Source: Psettodes erumei (Eukaryota; Chordata; Actinopteri; Pleuronectiformes; Psettodidae). From it: a DNA stretch of 64,000 bases. Made by a program: the position numbers and the translations under genes. The stretch is from NCBI GenBank assembly GCA_016785225.1, contig JAFBJZ010000407.1:62001-126000 (forward strand), given 5' to 3'. Position 1 is the stretch's first letter. The number at the start of each line of letters is the position of its first letter. The notes under the pieces are model-generated. The model was not told the origin of the DNA. It did no database searches and saw only the letters and a list, made by a program, of their open reading frames with translations. Of the stretch, positions 12,201-27,200 are shown in pieces.

Positions 12201-15200
12201 ATTACTAAGCCAGTTGTCTTAAAGTGTCATTTTCATATTTCATATTTTATGTAAGCAGGGTTACTTACGGTAAACAAACCCACAGATACCGACTGACCCA
12301 CATACATTTTTTGTTTGAAAGCAAAACAGAGGTTAAGGGAGAGTGTGAGATTGGATTTTGTTGGGTTGACAGAAATATGACAATGATAACACCATGTTAG
12401 CGCTTTAGGGAGGATATCAACTTTAAAAGCACAAATGGGACAAATGTGCTGTAGCTTGATGTGGAGTGGAAGCTGTTAAAACAACTAATGTATGCAGTTT
12501 GAAATTCAGTTCCCTTGGTTTGGTCGTCTGCCCCATCACTCTGGATTTATGAGAAAATCATTAAATGATGATAGGGTGGATGTGTTCAGGCAGGCTTATG
12601 CATGTATAAATTTAATGTGTAAATGTACAGCATCTACCTGAAAGTGACTCTGAAAGTGTATTTCTCTTCCAGGTATGTGTCTGACCACGGTCCGAGGGAA
12701 TACCGCTCACTGTGCCAACACAAACTGCTGACATCTCTGCAGCTCCCAGCTCCCACCACCCGCATCTACCCACCAACCCAGCTGGAGTGGACCTCCACGC
12801 AGAGGAAAGGCACCATGCTGCTGGATGTGCACACCTTCAATGGTGAGGCAGGCCACACCCCTCCCTTTGCCCTGAAGCTGGGGTGCCATTGTCAAAGCAT
12901 CTGCATTCATAACACAAAAATAAAATCCTGCGATTTGGTTTTCAGATGAGAAGCTAACAACTGAAGTGGAGTCATGGACCACTGGGGAACAGCTGGCCTC
13001 ATGGCTACTCCACTTCAGGTCCTCATCTAGTTTCAATCATACAGTGTCTTTTTACTGAACAACGTATCTTTACTTGATATACATCCTTCCTGATTTTTTG
13101 CTCAATGTGTGGTTGGTGTGTCTCAGAGGTGTGTCAGAGGCAGCGCAGGGCTGGTCGGTGTCCCTTGTGACCGACGGAGGCTGGTCAGATCTGGCTGGCT
13201 CAGACTTTGTCATGGATCTGCTGGCTGGAGCAGAAACTGAAGTGCTGCCACCACTAGGAACACCATCTTCTACAAACTCTGACTACCTGTTCAGCAGCCA
13301 TGGAGAAGGGTAAAGCACAGAACAAGTAGCTAGTTTCTTTGGCGACCAAATCCAGAGTGGCCACAGTGAGCGTGTCTGTGTCACTCTCTTTCCCTCCAGG
13401 ATCCCAGCTACAGATATGGATGACATCATCCCACCAGCACCTCCAGTACAAGCCCCCAGGCTGCCTCCTTTTGAGGGAAGGCCCTGGGGATTAGGTTATC
13501 CACAGGAAGGTAAGTGTTCCAGCAAAATATGTCTGCAAGCCTGCAAGGATCCACATGGGACCATGTGAGATAAAATTCATCCTCTGTCCAAGTTCTCCAT
13601 GTCCACATCACAGTACATGATCATAGTATAGTTAATTCTAAATAAATCAGTTACATTTATTTTGCTGAAGGTGACACAGACATATACACAATGTACAGAG
13701 TACATGTGGGAGTGTCAATAGAAGCCTGTCTCTCATTTTTGTCCCAGGGTTCACTGGCATGTAATTCCTGTAAATAAGTCAGTACATACCATAGACTGTA
13801 AAAAACAAACAGCGAAAAAACAACACACATAAGCACTCTTCTCCACCTGTCTGCAGGGCGTGGTCGACAGATGGATGCCTACGTGGATGACTTGTTCGAT
13901 CCTGTACTCGACCGTGGACCTCCGGTCAGTGATGTCATCAGATTGATGTTATTATGAAAAAGCTTGAAACTGTGATGGATGTAAAGATTCTGTTTTCCTT
14001 TACCTTAGAAACATTGAAGTTTTATATTGTAGGGTGTGTGTCAGTGTTTACTGGTCCCTGCTGGATTGTGGATCTCTGGTTGTATCTTGTTACTGAGAGG
14101 GTGAAGTCACTGGGTCGTGTTTCCTGCTTTCTTTGCAGTAACTGTACTCCTTCTGTTTGTGGCTGCTCTGCCACTCTCAGTGTAATCTATTACTCATTCA
14201 TGTTTGTGTGTTTATGTGTGTGTGTGTGTAGGACATGGATAGGGTAGCCATGCTAAACCGCAGGATGAGAGGAGGAGGAGGGATTGGACCCATGCAGCCT
14301 GGCATGTACGCAGCTGGTAGGGAAACTGGATCTCTTTATCTTTTAATGTACTGTATTCTTTCACTGTAAACATTTTACAACCTGGGAAAGTCATTATATT
14401 TAAAAAATGAAATACATTTTTTAAATATTTCGTTTTGTTCTAAGATTTGTAACTGTTTAGTAAGTGAGGGCACAGAATTTCTACAGTATGTCTGTGGAAG
14501 ATTTGTATTTCGTCTGTCAGCATGCAATGGGAAATTTTATGCATAGTTAGAGAAGACAAAAGTTTGTGTTGAAAAAGTGCAGCTCAGAAATAAGACTCAG
14601 ATGTAATTGCATAAGGGCCATATAAAGACAAGCTCAGTAATTATTAACTATTAATGTGCAAATAGTTACCATCCTTTGCAATCTGGACAGCATAAACCTC
14701 CATCTGTCTTTTACCCTTGGTTAAAATAGAAAAAACATCATGCACAAAAAAGTACAAATCAGGAAGAGCAACAGAGGAGGGATTCCTCTTCTTGACGAGA
14801 CAGCTGTACAAGAGTTGTTGGATGTATTCAGTAGAAAGAAGCAGCAGTTGCACAACAGGGTTTCTGTGGGGCGTGAAAAAAGTAGTGAAGCTTTGAGTTC
14901 AGTTTCCTCAAAACAGGCCCTGGGTGATAAAATAAATCTTGGACTGCAAATAACTAGAGCTGGTAGCACTTCCTGTCTGTGCCAAATGGACCACATCGAC
15001 ATATGCATCTTAAATTACAATAAAGGCACGTGCCAGTATCCCCTATAAAAACTTGAAGTGATCTTCTGTTTTTCAGGTATGCCGATGACAATGCCAAGCT
15101 ATCCTATGGGTACGTGGAAGGTTCCCATGTGGGATCCATCAAGCATCAAATCAATCACGAATTTTACATCCTGTTGGAGAGATTTTGGGTCCTTTTCACA

Positions 15201-18200
15201 TCAAGTACTGTAAGTGGCTGGAACTGCCCATGATTTTTTTTTGGTAATCTGTATGCGTCTCTCTCTGCAGGAATGCCAGTGGTCCCTTCAATGCCGAGCT
15301 ATGGTACAGTTCCCATGATGCCAACCATGCCAGCTATGCCACCCATGCCAGGTAATCCCGCAGCATGAATTTGTCATCAAGTTAAGGATATACCAATTAT
15401 GCTGCCCCCTCTACCTACCCACAAAACCCTCCAATATTTGTGACATTGTAGTGTTTGCTGAATATGACGTCATGTCATGTAAAAATGTGGAAATATAAAT
15501 GAATAATAAAAGTGACTACAGTGTTCTTTTGTTATGTATCAAATCATAAGAAAGCATCTGGTTGATATCTGACAGACAGTTTATAATTGTCCCTACATAG
15601 CCATGATGATGCCTCAGGCTCCCATGGCTGCTCCTGCCCCGGATCCCGTGCAGGCAGCAGCAGCAACACAGCAGGCCCTCATCAGCCAGCAGGCATTTCT
15701 CATGGTGAGGAGAAGCACCCAGCATAGTTTCTTTGGCCTGATGATACATTGTTTTAACCCTTATGCAAAGATTAGCAACAAAACTGATTTGATACCATTA
15801 TTATTGTAAATTTCTCTTGGAGATCAATAAAGCATCAAATCAGTTTTGTTGCTAATTTTTGTCATGTCCGCATTGTTTTAAATAATCAGTAATTCAAATA
15901 ATTAAACTGGCATCTAAAGGGTTAAGATCCTGAAAACGACTGAATATTTGGTAGTTTTGAGCAAGGTTGTTTAAATGATTTATAAAAAAATTGGAAAAAA
16001 ATATTGATGTTAATGATTTAGTAGCAGTTTTTTGTGTGTGTACATTTTTGCCACAAAGTTGTCAAGGGGGTGCAACATGCATGCAATGCGATGACACGTA
16101 AGAGTGAAAGGCTTTCAAAAATTTTACTCAAAATTTATGACACAGGCTATAACAGCCAAAATGACCACCAAATCAAAAAAGAAATTGAGAAAAATCTACA
16201 AACATGCCTGAGGAGGGCATAAGGGTTAATCCTGCAGTCACCCTTTCACCCATCACTAAATTCCATCCTCCCTCTTCTCTGTCCTCAGGCCCAGCAGATG
16301 ACCCTGCAGGCCATGAGTATGTCCCAGCAGCAGATCCAGGAGCAGCAGAAGAAGCAGGGCGAGCGGAGGCAGAATGAGCACGGGTGGAAGCCGGAGGAGG
16401 AGAGGCAGCAGAGACGTCGGTCCGACCGGCGCTCCAAGGAACGCTATCGCTCGCCCTCTCGCTCGCCCTCTCGCTCGCCCTCCCCTCGTGCTTCCCCACC
16501 TCCATCTGCCCGGTCCAAAAAGACAACAACTAAACCAATCTCCACCTACAAGCAACCTAAGCCAGAGGTACATAGTACATTAGTTTTATAATGTCCTCCG
16601 TTGTGTTTGTTCAGTAATCCTTTCAGATATTTTTACTGTTTTGTTTTTCACAGTTTCTTCTACAAACTCAATATATAACCTTTCATTTAGTTGTTGTTTT
16701 CTCAGTGTTGTAACCTCTGGCATCTCTACTCTGTTGTTTTACCTGTTACTGCTGCAGTCTGTGTATTCAAGTTGTATGCTGATGATGTCCTGTAAATTTA
16801 CCAAAATTTGCATCTTAATATGTCTCTCTCACTCTTTGAATCCAAATAACCTGCAGTGTAAGTGTTCACGGTGATGAATGGACATGTCACCCAGCACAAT
16901 GATGCGGCTGACAGGAGAATAAGGAGAAATGAGATCTATAAGGATATACACACAATGCATGTTAGAAGCATACACGAGTTGTTGCTTTAGCCTTGCACAT
17001 GGGATTTGTTGACTCTCAACCACTGGGTGTGTTTGTGTGTGTCTCTGTTTCTTCCATAGCCAGTGAGAGAAGTGGACACAGTAGATCCAGATGAGCTGCA
17101 CTCTTTCAGAGGCAAGAGGGAGTACTTCCAAAACATTGGTGAGCTGAGCTGACAAAGTAACCCTCAGTAATACCTGTAGCTGAAATTAAAGTTTTATATG
17201 GTAACACAGGAGATGTTCCATTGTATCTTAATATAAATGATTCAGTGAAATACAGGAGAGGCTGAGGCTACTAACTTTCTCAGCTGAGTATCCCAATGTC
17301 TTCAGACTAATGTTTTAAAGGCTGGCTGATGTTAAAATGCTAAAACAGAACACTTTAAAACATCTTGCTCACAATAACTTTCCAATTTAAATGTTGGTTT
17401 TCCTCTTTTCCTCACCATCTCTCTCCTCTGCTGGCATTAAGGCACTCAGCCCCAAGATGTATCCAAAACTCTGCAGGCTCCACCGGCCCACTCCAGCCCA
17501 CCCAGACAAAAGCAACACTCCCAGCCAGTGCATTGTCCATCGCCCCCACCTACAGCCCCTATGCCTGATGGTAAGAGAATGAAACAAGTTCCAAGGACCA
17601 GCAATATTTTACAGTCTATCAATATTAAGGATATCTGTCTACCTTTACCTTCAAAGATGATTATATAGTAGAGTATGTCTTTCTGCTGTCCTTTTATGTG
17701 ATAACATAACCAGCTAACTACATAGAATATGAATTCAGTGGGGAATACTGTATACTGTGTCTCTCCTGCCACAGTGAAAAGTCCCAGCGTCTCTCCTCCT
17801 GAGGAAGCAGACCCCCCGAGAGCGACACCTATCGAGGCTCGGCCCCAACCCACCTCCAGCATCCGAGAAATCATCAAACAGTTTAACAGCCGACCCCCGC
17901 CAGAGGCCAAACCTTATCAGCCTATCAAGTCAGTTTCAACAGTTTTGTGTCGAGCATGATTCTCTTCTGTTTGTAGTTTCTCTTTTTTGTCCTTACAAGC
18001 CACTGTATTTTTCACATCACAGATGGTGACATCTTATGTGTAAAATATGGGCATCCCAGAGTTTGATTGACAGCTTTCATACCATTCCATCCCACTAGAA
18101 GTACATGTGAAAGTACTTGACAGTTTGGAAGTTTTGAACTTATAGTCCCCTAGTTTTTTCACATGAAGATGTATGAGAGAGGGAGAAGATGACATTTACT

Positions 18201-21200
18201 TGATATTTACAATGTACTTTGCTGGATTTTACCAGGGAACATGATATAATAGTATTCATGTCAGCACCCTAAGCAACCTGGAAGATAATTCCTTTTTAGT
18301 TACTTTCAAATTCTTCAGTTTTCCAGAGTTCTTCATGCATTGTAAATGTGTTTTCCCCTCATGCTATCCAGTCATAGGCTACCTCAAGAGCTACTCTGGA
18401 GCCTCCAGATAAATGAAGAGAAAAGTGATCCTACAATTGTCTCACTCCTTTCTCTAATATTGTTGTTGTTTTTTATTCTCTCACAGACCTCCAACAAGGC
18501 AGTTTGCAAAGAAGATGGACCCCAAAGAAGAAGCTCTGGCCAAACTCAAAAACAAAGCACCAGTGCCACAACAGGTCAGTGTTGTCTGGAAAGTCTTAAT
18601 ACAAATAAAGAAGAAAACTAATCTGTTTCTCTAAGAAAGAATACTGTTGTTTTTACTCATATCAAGTATTTCTGTCTGAAATATAGTGGCTCTGGAAAGA
18701 TCCACTTACCTTGTGCATTTTCTGGTCATCAGTGGACACTCTTTAATGCCAAACATGTTTTAAAAAATGTTTATTAAAAAATTCAAATCTGAGACCTCTC
18801 ATTTACTTTGAACTTTGAGTGTTTTTGAGTAAGTCTCTACAAGCTTTGCACACCTGAATTAAATCGTTGTGTAAAAAACCTTTTTCTCACCCTTCCTGCA
18901 TGCAGAAAATGTCTGTGCCTCCCCCGCCGCCAGTCAAGCCTAAGAAGGAGCAGCCTCCTTCCCCACCCTCACCTTCCTTCACTAGGGGTCCCCGCACCAT
19001 CTCCAGCAGCATGAGACAGAAGCAGCGCTCCCTGGAAGACTTGTTTGGCTCCCAGCGCTGCCAGCAACCTCTGTTCGCTTCCCCCGACGCCCCGCCACCT
19101 CCTCCAGAACCTGCAGCGATCCTGCAGGACATCCCTGACCCACCGCCCATGGCTGCCCCATCTCTCAGTAGGTGTTGCTTGCAACATATTTCCTAGACAT
19201 TGTGTTCACTAGAATTATATGTCCTCTTTTTAGGACAGGTCAATTAAGTTGAGGACATAGAAGACACAAGACGTGAACATCAGAGTGGTCACAGAGGTTC
19301 ACTAGAAAATATAAATTTACACTCCAGAGAATATGTGAAGAATGTAATGTGTCATTTCTTTACTGTTTAGGAGCTCAAGATATGATGCCAGATGAAGGCG
19401 GCATTCAGTCCAAGTTCCAGCGCTTTTCTGCTGGTGTCTACTTCTCTTACTCCAACATGCCCGGAAGACTGTTCATGAGAAAAGAAGTAAGAAATAAGCA
19501 CACGCCAACACACTCAGGACATTTAGCACGAGAGCAGAGATCCACCTAAAGCTGAAAATATGTTAACAATGTAACTCATTGTGAAAAGAAAATCATAATC
19601 AGTGCTACCCCTTTGCTTGACAAGAGGAGAGGGAATAATTGATTTCTTCAAGTGGCCAGACCAGAAAAAAATACACTGGAATGAATGCTAATTTTCCCAC
19701 GCCATCAATCAATCAGCAGCTGTTTGCTCACATATGCTAAAAAATGGTGACGGTAAGTCAGCATGGTGTCTTTTAACTTGTTCTACAGCCCTCAAGTGGC
19801 CAAGAAAAAAGAACATGAACATGCAGGTTTAAATGTCCCACTGGTGTTATATTCCGTCAAAGATGACCTTTACCCAAAAAGTGTTGGCCATTTCTCAATG
19901 TTGCCATTGGCCTTTAAGCAGTCTGTGCACACTGCAGTGGATGAGGACAAAGTACAGAACAAATGGAGCATTAAGTCACAGCACAAACCTCACAGTTCTT
20001 AAAGTGGTCATGCTCCTGTAGTAGCTCCTGTAGCTCCTGTTGCTTCTCTGGACTGTTGATGTGCATCGACATGGAGAATCATTCACAGTGTGACAACTTC
20101 ACTGTCATCATGTTGAGACAGCCAGGGCGGGAGACTGCAAGACTGTGTTAGCTGCTAAGGACGGGCTGTGGTCTGTTTCACTTGTTGCCGAGGACAAACA
20201 ACAAATAACAAACATTATTCTAAACCCTCACAGGGTACCAGATGCTACCATCACATAGGCACTACAATGATGAAAAATCAGTTGTTTACATCTGTCAGCT
20301 GCAATTTTATATATATATGGCAAATAATATTTTAATAAAATGATTTTTTTTAACACATTCATAATAAGCAGTAATTATTGTTCTAGTCTGCAGTTTGATG
20401 ACTTCGACATCATGTCTGTATGGCAATGAATACTGGGTAATTAAATCAGTGATGTCTGGTTAAGTCTGCAGAAAGTCCGCCTCAGGCCTTTTGTGGGCTT
20501 GTGGGTTTGGGTAGACCTCGGCATTTGCAGACTTTTCAGGAATGTGCCTGTAAAATCTGCAAGTGCAGTGCCGTTGGCCCTTGTGAGACATGGTTACCCA
20601 TAACACCCTTTCCTGTGCAGAGAAAAATAAAATAAATAAATAAAAAAAGAATATATATATGTGTGTGTGGAATGAATAAATATTTACTAGCATCTTATAC
20701 CTGTAACAGCAGGAATAACACCAAGGGAACACAGCTGTATTCACTCTTACCGTCAGTGTATTTTCTTTGTCTTCAGGTGTTTTACCCGAGAGAAATGTTC
20801 AGCCAGCCCTACATCCTCAATCTGTTATGTGAACAGGTTAGTATGTGTACAGTTATCATCATACGTATCCTGATACCCGGTGCTTTAATTAGCAATCTCC
20901 GTATATTTATCTTCAGTTCAGAAATGATTTACCTGTCAATGAACATTAACACTGTGTAATGTTTTTAAGATCATGAGGGACACGTACTCTGACAGCTGTG
21001 TGAGGATCAGCAGAGAGGAGAGGAGGAAGATGAAGGATCTGCTGGGTGAGGCATTTGACATTCTGACAGATTACCATGAAGTGTGATGCTGCAGGGAACA
21101 ATGTTGATTCACTTATTTGTGTTAAAAGCTAACAAAAACATGAGGGTACACTCTCAGTGGTTAGAGAAGATTCATTTATCAGTGAATATGCACCGACTCA

Positions 21201-24200
21201 CTCTTAATTTCTTTCTGAGTAATGTGTCTTTCAATTGCCACATTAAACTGTTTGTCCTCGACAGCAAATTTCAATGTGGGGACGGCTATTAGCACCATCC
21301 AGGACGACAGCATGAAGAAGAGGATCATCATTGCTGCTCGAGACAACTGGGAAAACTACTTCAGTCGACTTTTCCCTGTGAAGGTGAGCAAGACATTAGG
21401 AGATTTGGCAAAGCCAGTGATGATAAGGAGTTTTTTTAAAAAGTAAAGTATCTCAGTGTCCAACAGCTTTATTTATTGAGCAAACAATACAGAGGCAGTT
21501 CAAAGTATTTTAGAACGACATCCAACAAGTCAGCTACAAAAACTAGAATAAAAGCAATTAAAATGCAATGAAATACAATTATCCAGGCAGAAAATGAATG
21601 AGTTTCTCCAAATCATGTCTGTTTGAGATGGTAAAATGTTGATTTAATTATTGTCATAATGTGGCAAGTCATTTTACGATTTCTAATTTGGTCAACCTTG
21701 TGCAATATAAGCAATATAGCTAATGGATGGATGGAGTCCTGATTTCGATTTTTGTCCTTATAGCTTTGGAATTGGGCTAAACATTGGCTTTAATTTTTTT
21801 CTCTCTTCCCTGAAACACACTGATTTAAATCTTTAATTGAGGGAAAAGTAATTGCATTCACTCATTTAGGTAAATGTGAGTGTTGTCCGCATAGCTGTGA
21901 TATGTCTGGGCTTTGGCTGGGCTACGAGAAGTCAGAGACTTAATCCCAAGCCACTTCAGTTTTGTCTTGACCGTATGCTTTGGTTATTGTCGTACTGAAA
22001 GGTGAATCGCCCCAGTCTCAGATGAGGCGAACTCTGGAGACGGTTTCCTTCAAGTAATCCTCTTATGTGTAAAAAGTGAAGAGGTCTGGGTACTTTCTGA
22101 AGCCCCACACATTAATATTACTGTCTGTCATATTTCAACAGAAGGAGAGCAACCAGTCTTCATTTACACATAGTTAAAAAAAAACCTGTCCTGTGTATGT
22201 CTTTGTTGCAGTCAGACATTGGGGATGCTCATGTGCTGGGTGTGTCTCATCGTGGAATTCATCTCTCGAGGATTGTCAGAGCATCAGGCATCAACCCCAA
22301 ATATCTCCATCTGCTTCAAAGCTACAGGTAAATGTAAAGCTGAAACAGCTGGAAGTAAGCAAAATCACTTAAAAAAAAAAATTCACCTCTTAGTTTCATT
22401 TTTGTTTCATTTAAAATGGTCTGAATATGATGTTCAAGACAGGAAAATGATTCCAGTTTTCATTTCGTGTCCCATCCAAAATGAGATTTCAAGACACAGA
22501 CTCGATTGCCAGCTGGGCAGAGTGGGAAACTTCCCTCGGACCCCAAACCTCAAGGGGCCCCAATTTGACCAAAAGTGGTGGAATAGCTTTGTAACTTTTA
22601 AACTGTATTGTGAAAACAGAATAAACGGCACTACTTGTACTGTTTCTTTAGAAATTCTAGATATTTTATAGCAGTGAATTTTTGGCCTCTGCTACAAAAC
22701 CTTCAACCTCTGTTGCACCACTGCTATTTTTTGCTATGCAAAAAAGAGTTGAGGTACACCTTGCTAACTTTGATGAGAGCAGTGGCAGTTGGATTTGTTT
22801 TGACACATTCAGCAACAGCATACGTATGATAAACACCTGGTGAACACAAGATGTTACTGCAAAATTACATCACAATTACCATTGTTGGATTGTGGAATGT
22901 GTTGTAGTTCAAAACTGTCATATGGTTTGATTTTATGATTCGCCATAACACCATCCCACAGTGCCAGCTACAGCTGATGTCACACAACACTTCACACGTC
23001 ATTGCACTTCCCTGTGGGTCCATCTCTACAAATGACCCCATTATAAAGGCATTTTTCCAGAGACCATATAAACATGTGGATAAGAGCAGCTTCAGTTCAG
23101 GCATTGTTTCATTTGCATTCAAGTTCTGCTTTTTAAAGTGTATCTGACAGAGTTGCTTTCATTTTAAATTATATGTAGCTGCTGTCTCTCGCACAGAATT
23201 GGAACTGAGACTTGCTTGTACGTAGTTTTGCAGAGTTGCTGTCAGTGGACCTGCGGGGTGCAGACAGAGTGGAACTGGAGCTCAAGGGTGAAAAGTTGGT
23301 GCTGCAATCCACCAGAGCTCCTCAGATCACTGCCATGATCCGCTCCTTCCTTCAGGAGCTCATCAAGGTAGTTCTTCGCTCACTGTCACCATCTTTCATT
23401 TGTATCAACTAATCCTTTCATGCTTTGGAGCATTTGTTTTAAAGTATTGAAGAGCCCCATCATGTTTTGTCCATATATTACCCTCCTGGAAATCTTTCTC
23501 CCTGCTGTCTAGGACTCAGGCCACGTTGTCGCCCTGAAGAGTTTTGTGACAGACGACAAGAGTCTGCTCAGTCTGAACAGGGGTGACATCATCAAAGTGC
23601 TGCCAATGGAAGGGAACCAGATAGGTGAGGTGGATGCTAGATATACAGTATTTGTAATTGTTTCTAGGGTTAGATTTGACTTATTTTGTTCACTGTTTAA
23701 TGCATATCAGCATCTCCTTATCCATCAAATGCATTTTTTCTGCATGTTCCACTAGGCTGGGGTTTTGGCACCATGGGAGGGCGCTCTGGTCTTTTCCCAG
23801 AGGACATTACTCAACCATGTGCGGCCCCGAGCTACCACTATTTCCGTGTTGCCCGACAAGACAATAGGAAGAACAACATGAAGGTCAGAAGACCCGTCGG
23901 TTCAGCCAAGGGTCTGTCTCTTGGTCTCACCAGCACAGGCAGTGCTGATTCAGAGGGGCTCAGCAGCATCACCCTGCCCCTGGGCTCGCTACAGGGATCA
24001 GGCAAGAGCTCCATTCAGGGCTCCATCTATGATATGGAGATCCTTTCACCCATGGCAAGCTTTGCCATGAAATACTTCAGGTATGATGGAAAAATGCTGT
24101 TTATGTTGTGGATTCTGCTGAGGTAGTTTGGGTTCATGTAACATGGCATGGTTACCTCTGTGCTGCCATTGTTTGTTTCTTCAAGAGTGGGGACCACAGG

Positions 24201-27200
24201 TCTGCCAGCCAGCGGAAGGAATTTTTCACAGTCAGTCCAACACACAGAGGTGAGAGCGCAATCCCTCTGACATCTTTTCCCATGTTGTGTACTTGCTTGC
24301 CCTGAACACATCTGCACAATAGGCCTTTTACTAAGCTGGCCTGATCATGCTGTTATGGATCACATTGTTTGCTTGCTTGATAAAAATCATCACTGCACTA
24401 CACTTCTTGTAGCTTTGTCCAAGTCTAATGCTGATCCTGCCGTTTGTAAAATGCTAATTATGCTACATTTATTGCAGTGGTTCCATCAGTAACGAGGTTA
24501 CGGGTTACAGTCTGTGTTCAATAAACTCCATCTATTTTGTTCATTTAAAGCATGTACTCGTTTATCTTGTTGAAAGAGATAGATATCCAGTCCACAGTAG
24601 AGCATTATAAGTACTCAGTAGCAGATTGATCTCCTCACTCAAACCGTAAAAATTCTATTTGGGTTATCATGCTGGATGAGAATTTATATTTCCATTAAAA
24701 AGAAAAAACAACCCACATACAGTATCCTGTATGATCATGCTGCAACCCTACCACTGTGATGTTTCCATTCATTACTGCAGACATCTGTCACACTCATCAC
24801 TTTGCATTACTGCAGATGAGAAGGTCAGAGGTCATTACACCGAAGGCACTACAGTACCTGGCCTTGTTTCTAAGTCCTTGCTGTTGAAGTTCCCAAGATA
24901 TTTGATATTATTGTTAAGTTCAAAGTGTGCAGCCATTCAGGAGACTTCCTGACTAACTGCACTGTGTATCACTTTGATCCAGGTCCCCATACAGGAGTCC
25001 CTCATTCTGTACAATGATCCTGAGCTCAATGAATTATCTGTCCAGTGCTTCATGAGTGAGTGCATCCACAGGAAGAATACCAATATACAGTATGCCAAGC
25101 CCATTGTTCCTTGTTCCACTGTCATCCTTCTATTTATCTGTTCTTCCAGACTTGATGCAGTTCATGGGCGATGTCCCGCTGAAGAACAACACCCAAGCCC
25201 ACTGTATGAGCCAAATATTACTGGTCGGTGCTCATTTAAACCGTGTATCTGCACGATGGACAGATGTCAAATAGACTTTGACCTCGGGATTAAAGAAGAG
25301 TGTCTCTGTCCTATTCAGCTAGGGAAGGAGAAGGAGCTGCTGAGAGATGAGATCTATGCTCAGGTCATCAAACAGACCACCAACAACCCAGTCAAGTGAG
25401 TGTGTGGCATTGATTGAATTTTGGTAACAGGAAAGAGGAATAAGACATAAAGATATAAAGATTTCCCAGTATTGCCTTCTGGCTATGCTTTGCTGGACTG
25501 TGCTTTAGTAGGACATGTTGCGGTCCTCATCAGCATCAGCAGCCATAGCTAGGAAAGTAACTGAAGCCAGAGCTTTAGATCACAATATCATATCCAGGTT
25601 TCTTTGTTGCTGCAAAGGACAACAAAACACTGCACTGCAACTGCAGAATCAATCGAGAAGACCCAGATTTTAAAAGCATTACAAATTATTAACCTGTAAC
25701 TTTAGCCCACCATTAGCTAAATGTGCTGTGACACAGATGGTTTTCTTCACAAGTAACTGATCCATCTAATATCTACAGTATGTACACAGCAGACACAGGT
25801 AAGAGCAGCAGCAAGCGAGGCTTGAGAATTAAAAAGTTCAAGCTTACGTCATCTCACTAAGGTCTTCTCACATGTTCTAGTGATTTGTTTTCTGATGGCT
25901 GTATGCTGTCTCCACAGATCCAGCTGTACCCACGGTTGGCAGCTGTTAAGCCTGATGACCGGGTTCTTCCTGTACTCTGATACTCTACAGCCGTTTGTCA
26001 CCCAGCACCTACACAACATCTCTCAGGACTACGAACACCCATACCAAGGTAGAAGACACACAAGACAACACATATATAGCTTACTGATATCAGCTCCCTG
26101 CTACAAAAATACTGATCTCTGCGAGTCATTTTAATGTAAAAAAAATCACTGCACAACATCTTGTCCTCAGAGCTGGCACGTGTGTGTCAGGAAAACCTTC
26201 AGCGATCTCTCAGTGTTGGCTGCCGCCGTAACATTCCCTCAACTGTTGAAATTACAGCTGTTCTGGTAAGTTCACCTCCAAACCTGTTTCCAAAAAAGGT
26301 GGGACACTTGCAGAAATTGTAAATAAAAGCAGAATGTGGTGATTGATTTGCTAGTAATTTAAACCCAATATTTATTTTAAAATAGCACAAAGACATCACA
26401 AATGTTGAAACTGAATAAAATGAGCAGGTTCAACGGGCTGAGACTTTCAGTGTTACAGCACATCATATTTTTTAAATTATGAGAGAATCCAGAGAAATAT
26501 CTGTGTGTAAGGGACAAGGAAAAAAGCAGGTATTGGATGTACATGATCTTTAGGCTCTTGGCACCAGATTCAAAACAGACATGATTCTGTAGTGGAAATC
26601 ACTGCACTTTCTCAGGAATACTTAAGAAAATACTCCCCTGTGGACACATTTCACTGTTGGATCCACAAATGTAAGTTAAAACTGTAAAATTTGAAGAAGA
26701 AATTGTAAATAGGCAAGGTCCAGAAATACTGCTGCCTTCTCTGAGCCTGAGCTTATTTAAGAGGGGCTGAGGCAAAGTGTCCTGTGGTCTGATGATTCAA
26801 AATTTGAAATGATTTTTGAAAAATTGTGAATGTCACAACATGTGTGTCGTGGTTTTCTACAGGATGGCGAAACAATTCAAGAAGTTCCCGTCCAGCTACC
26901 AGGAGGAGTAGATATCCCCATAAAGATACACAGCTTCAGTGTAAGACCCTTATCTTTAAACAAAGCAGCTGAGATTTTGCATCTTTAATATTCTTGTTGT
27001 TATATATACTTTTTTTTATCTTCCTCTAGATGGCAGCAGATGTGGTGACTGAGTTCTGTAAAGAAATGGGCATCACAAATGAAAATGAAATCAAAGAATT
27101 CACCATCCTTGCCAATAAAAGCAAAGGTAAATCAGATTGATCCTCTGTCTGACTGGCAAGTGGTGCAGGGAAAGATGTGAGGCAGACTTCAAACTTCAAT

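Larger units (their letters stand above)
8540..13309 (+). other. myo15b: myo15b exons 8-14: first MyTH4 domain and FERM F1 lobe
   Basis: The DVGMLEIPAELSARL segment at 8540-8597 precedes the MyTH4 in class XV myosins. MyTH4 starts with DIDRYPFSRYAKSIL in exon 8680-8804 and runs through 11003-11098, 11180-11415 (ALRDEILAQLVYHTWG, a MyTH4 hallmark) and 12673-12842. Exons 12946-13018 and 13127-13309 (FRGVSEAAQGWSVSLVTDGG) look like the ubiquitin-like F1 lobe of FERM. MyTH4-FERM modules bind cargo and, in some myosins, microtubules. Confidence 0.9.
13400..19167 (+). other. myo15b: myo15b exons 15-26: long low-complexity insert within the first FERM
   Basis: Twelve exons of biased composition lie between the F1-like and F2/F3-like parts of the first FERM domain. 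In order: a Pro-rich part (13400-13509); a Met/Pro-rich run in small exons 15077-15109 and 15271-15351 continuing into 15601-15704; Gln-rich helices in 15601-15704 and 16289-16567 (MSMSQQQIQEQQKKQ); an Arg/Ser-Pro repeat (16448-16483); and more Pro-rich stretches in 17442-17570, 17775-17928 and 18906-19167. Conserved islands remain, such as SSIREIIKQFNSRPPP at 17775-17928, as expected in a myosin XV. The segment is probably disordered or coiled-coil; binding partners are unknown. Confidence 0.85.
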
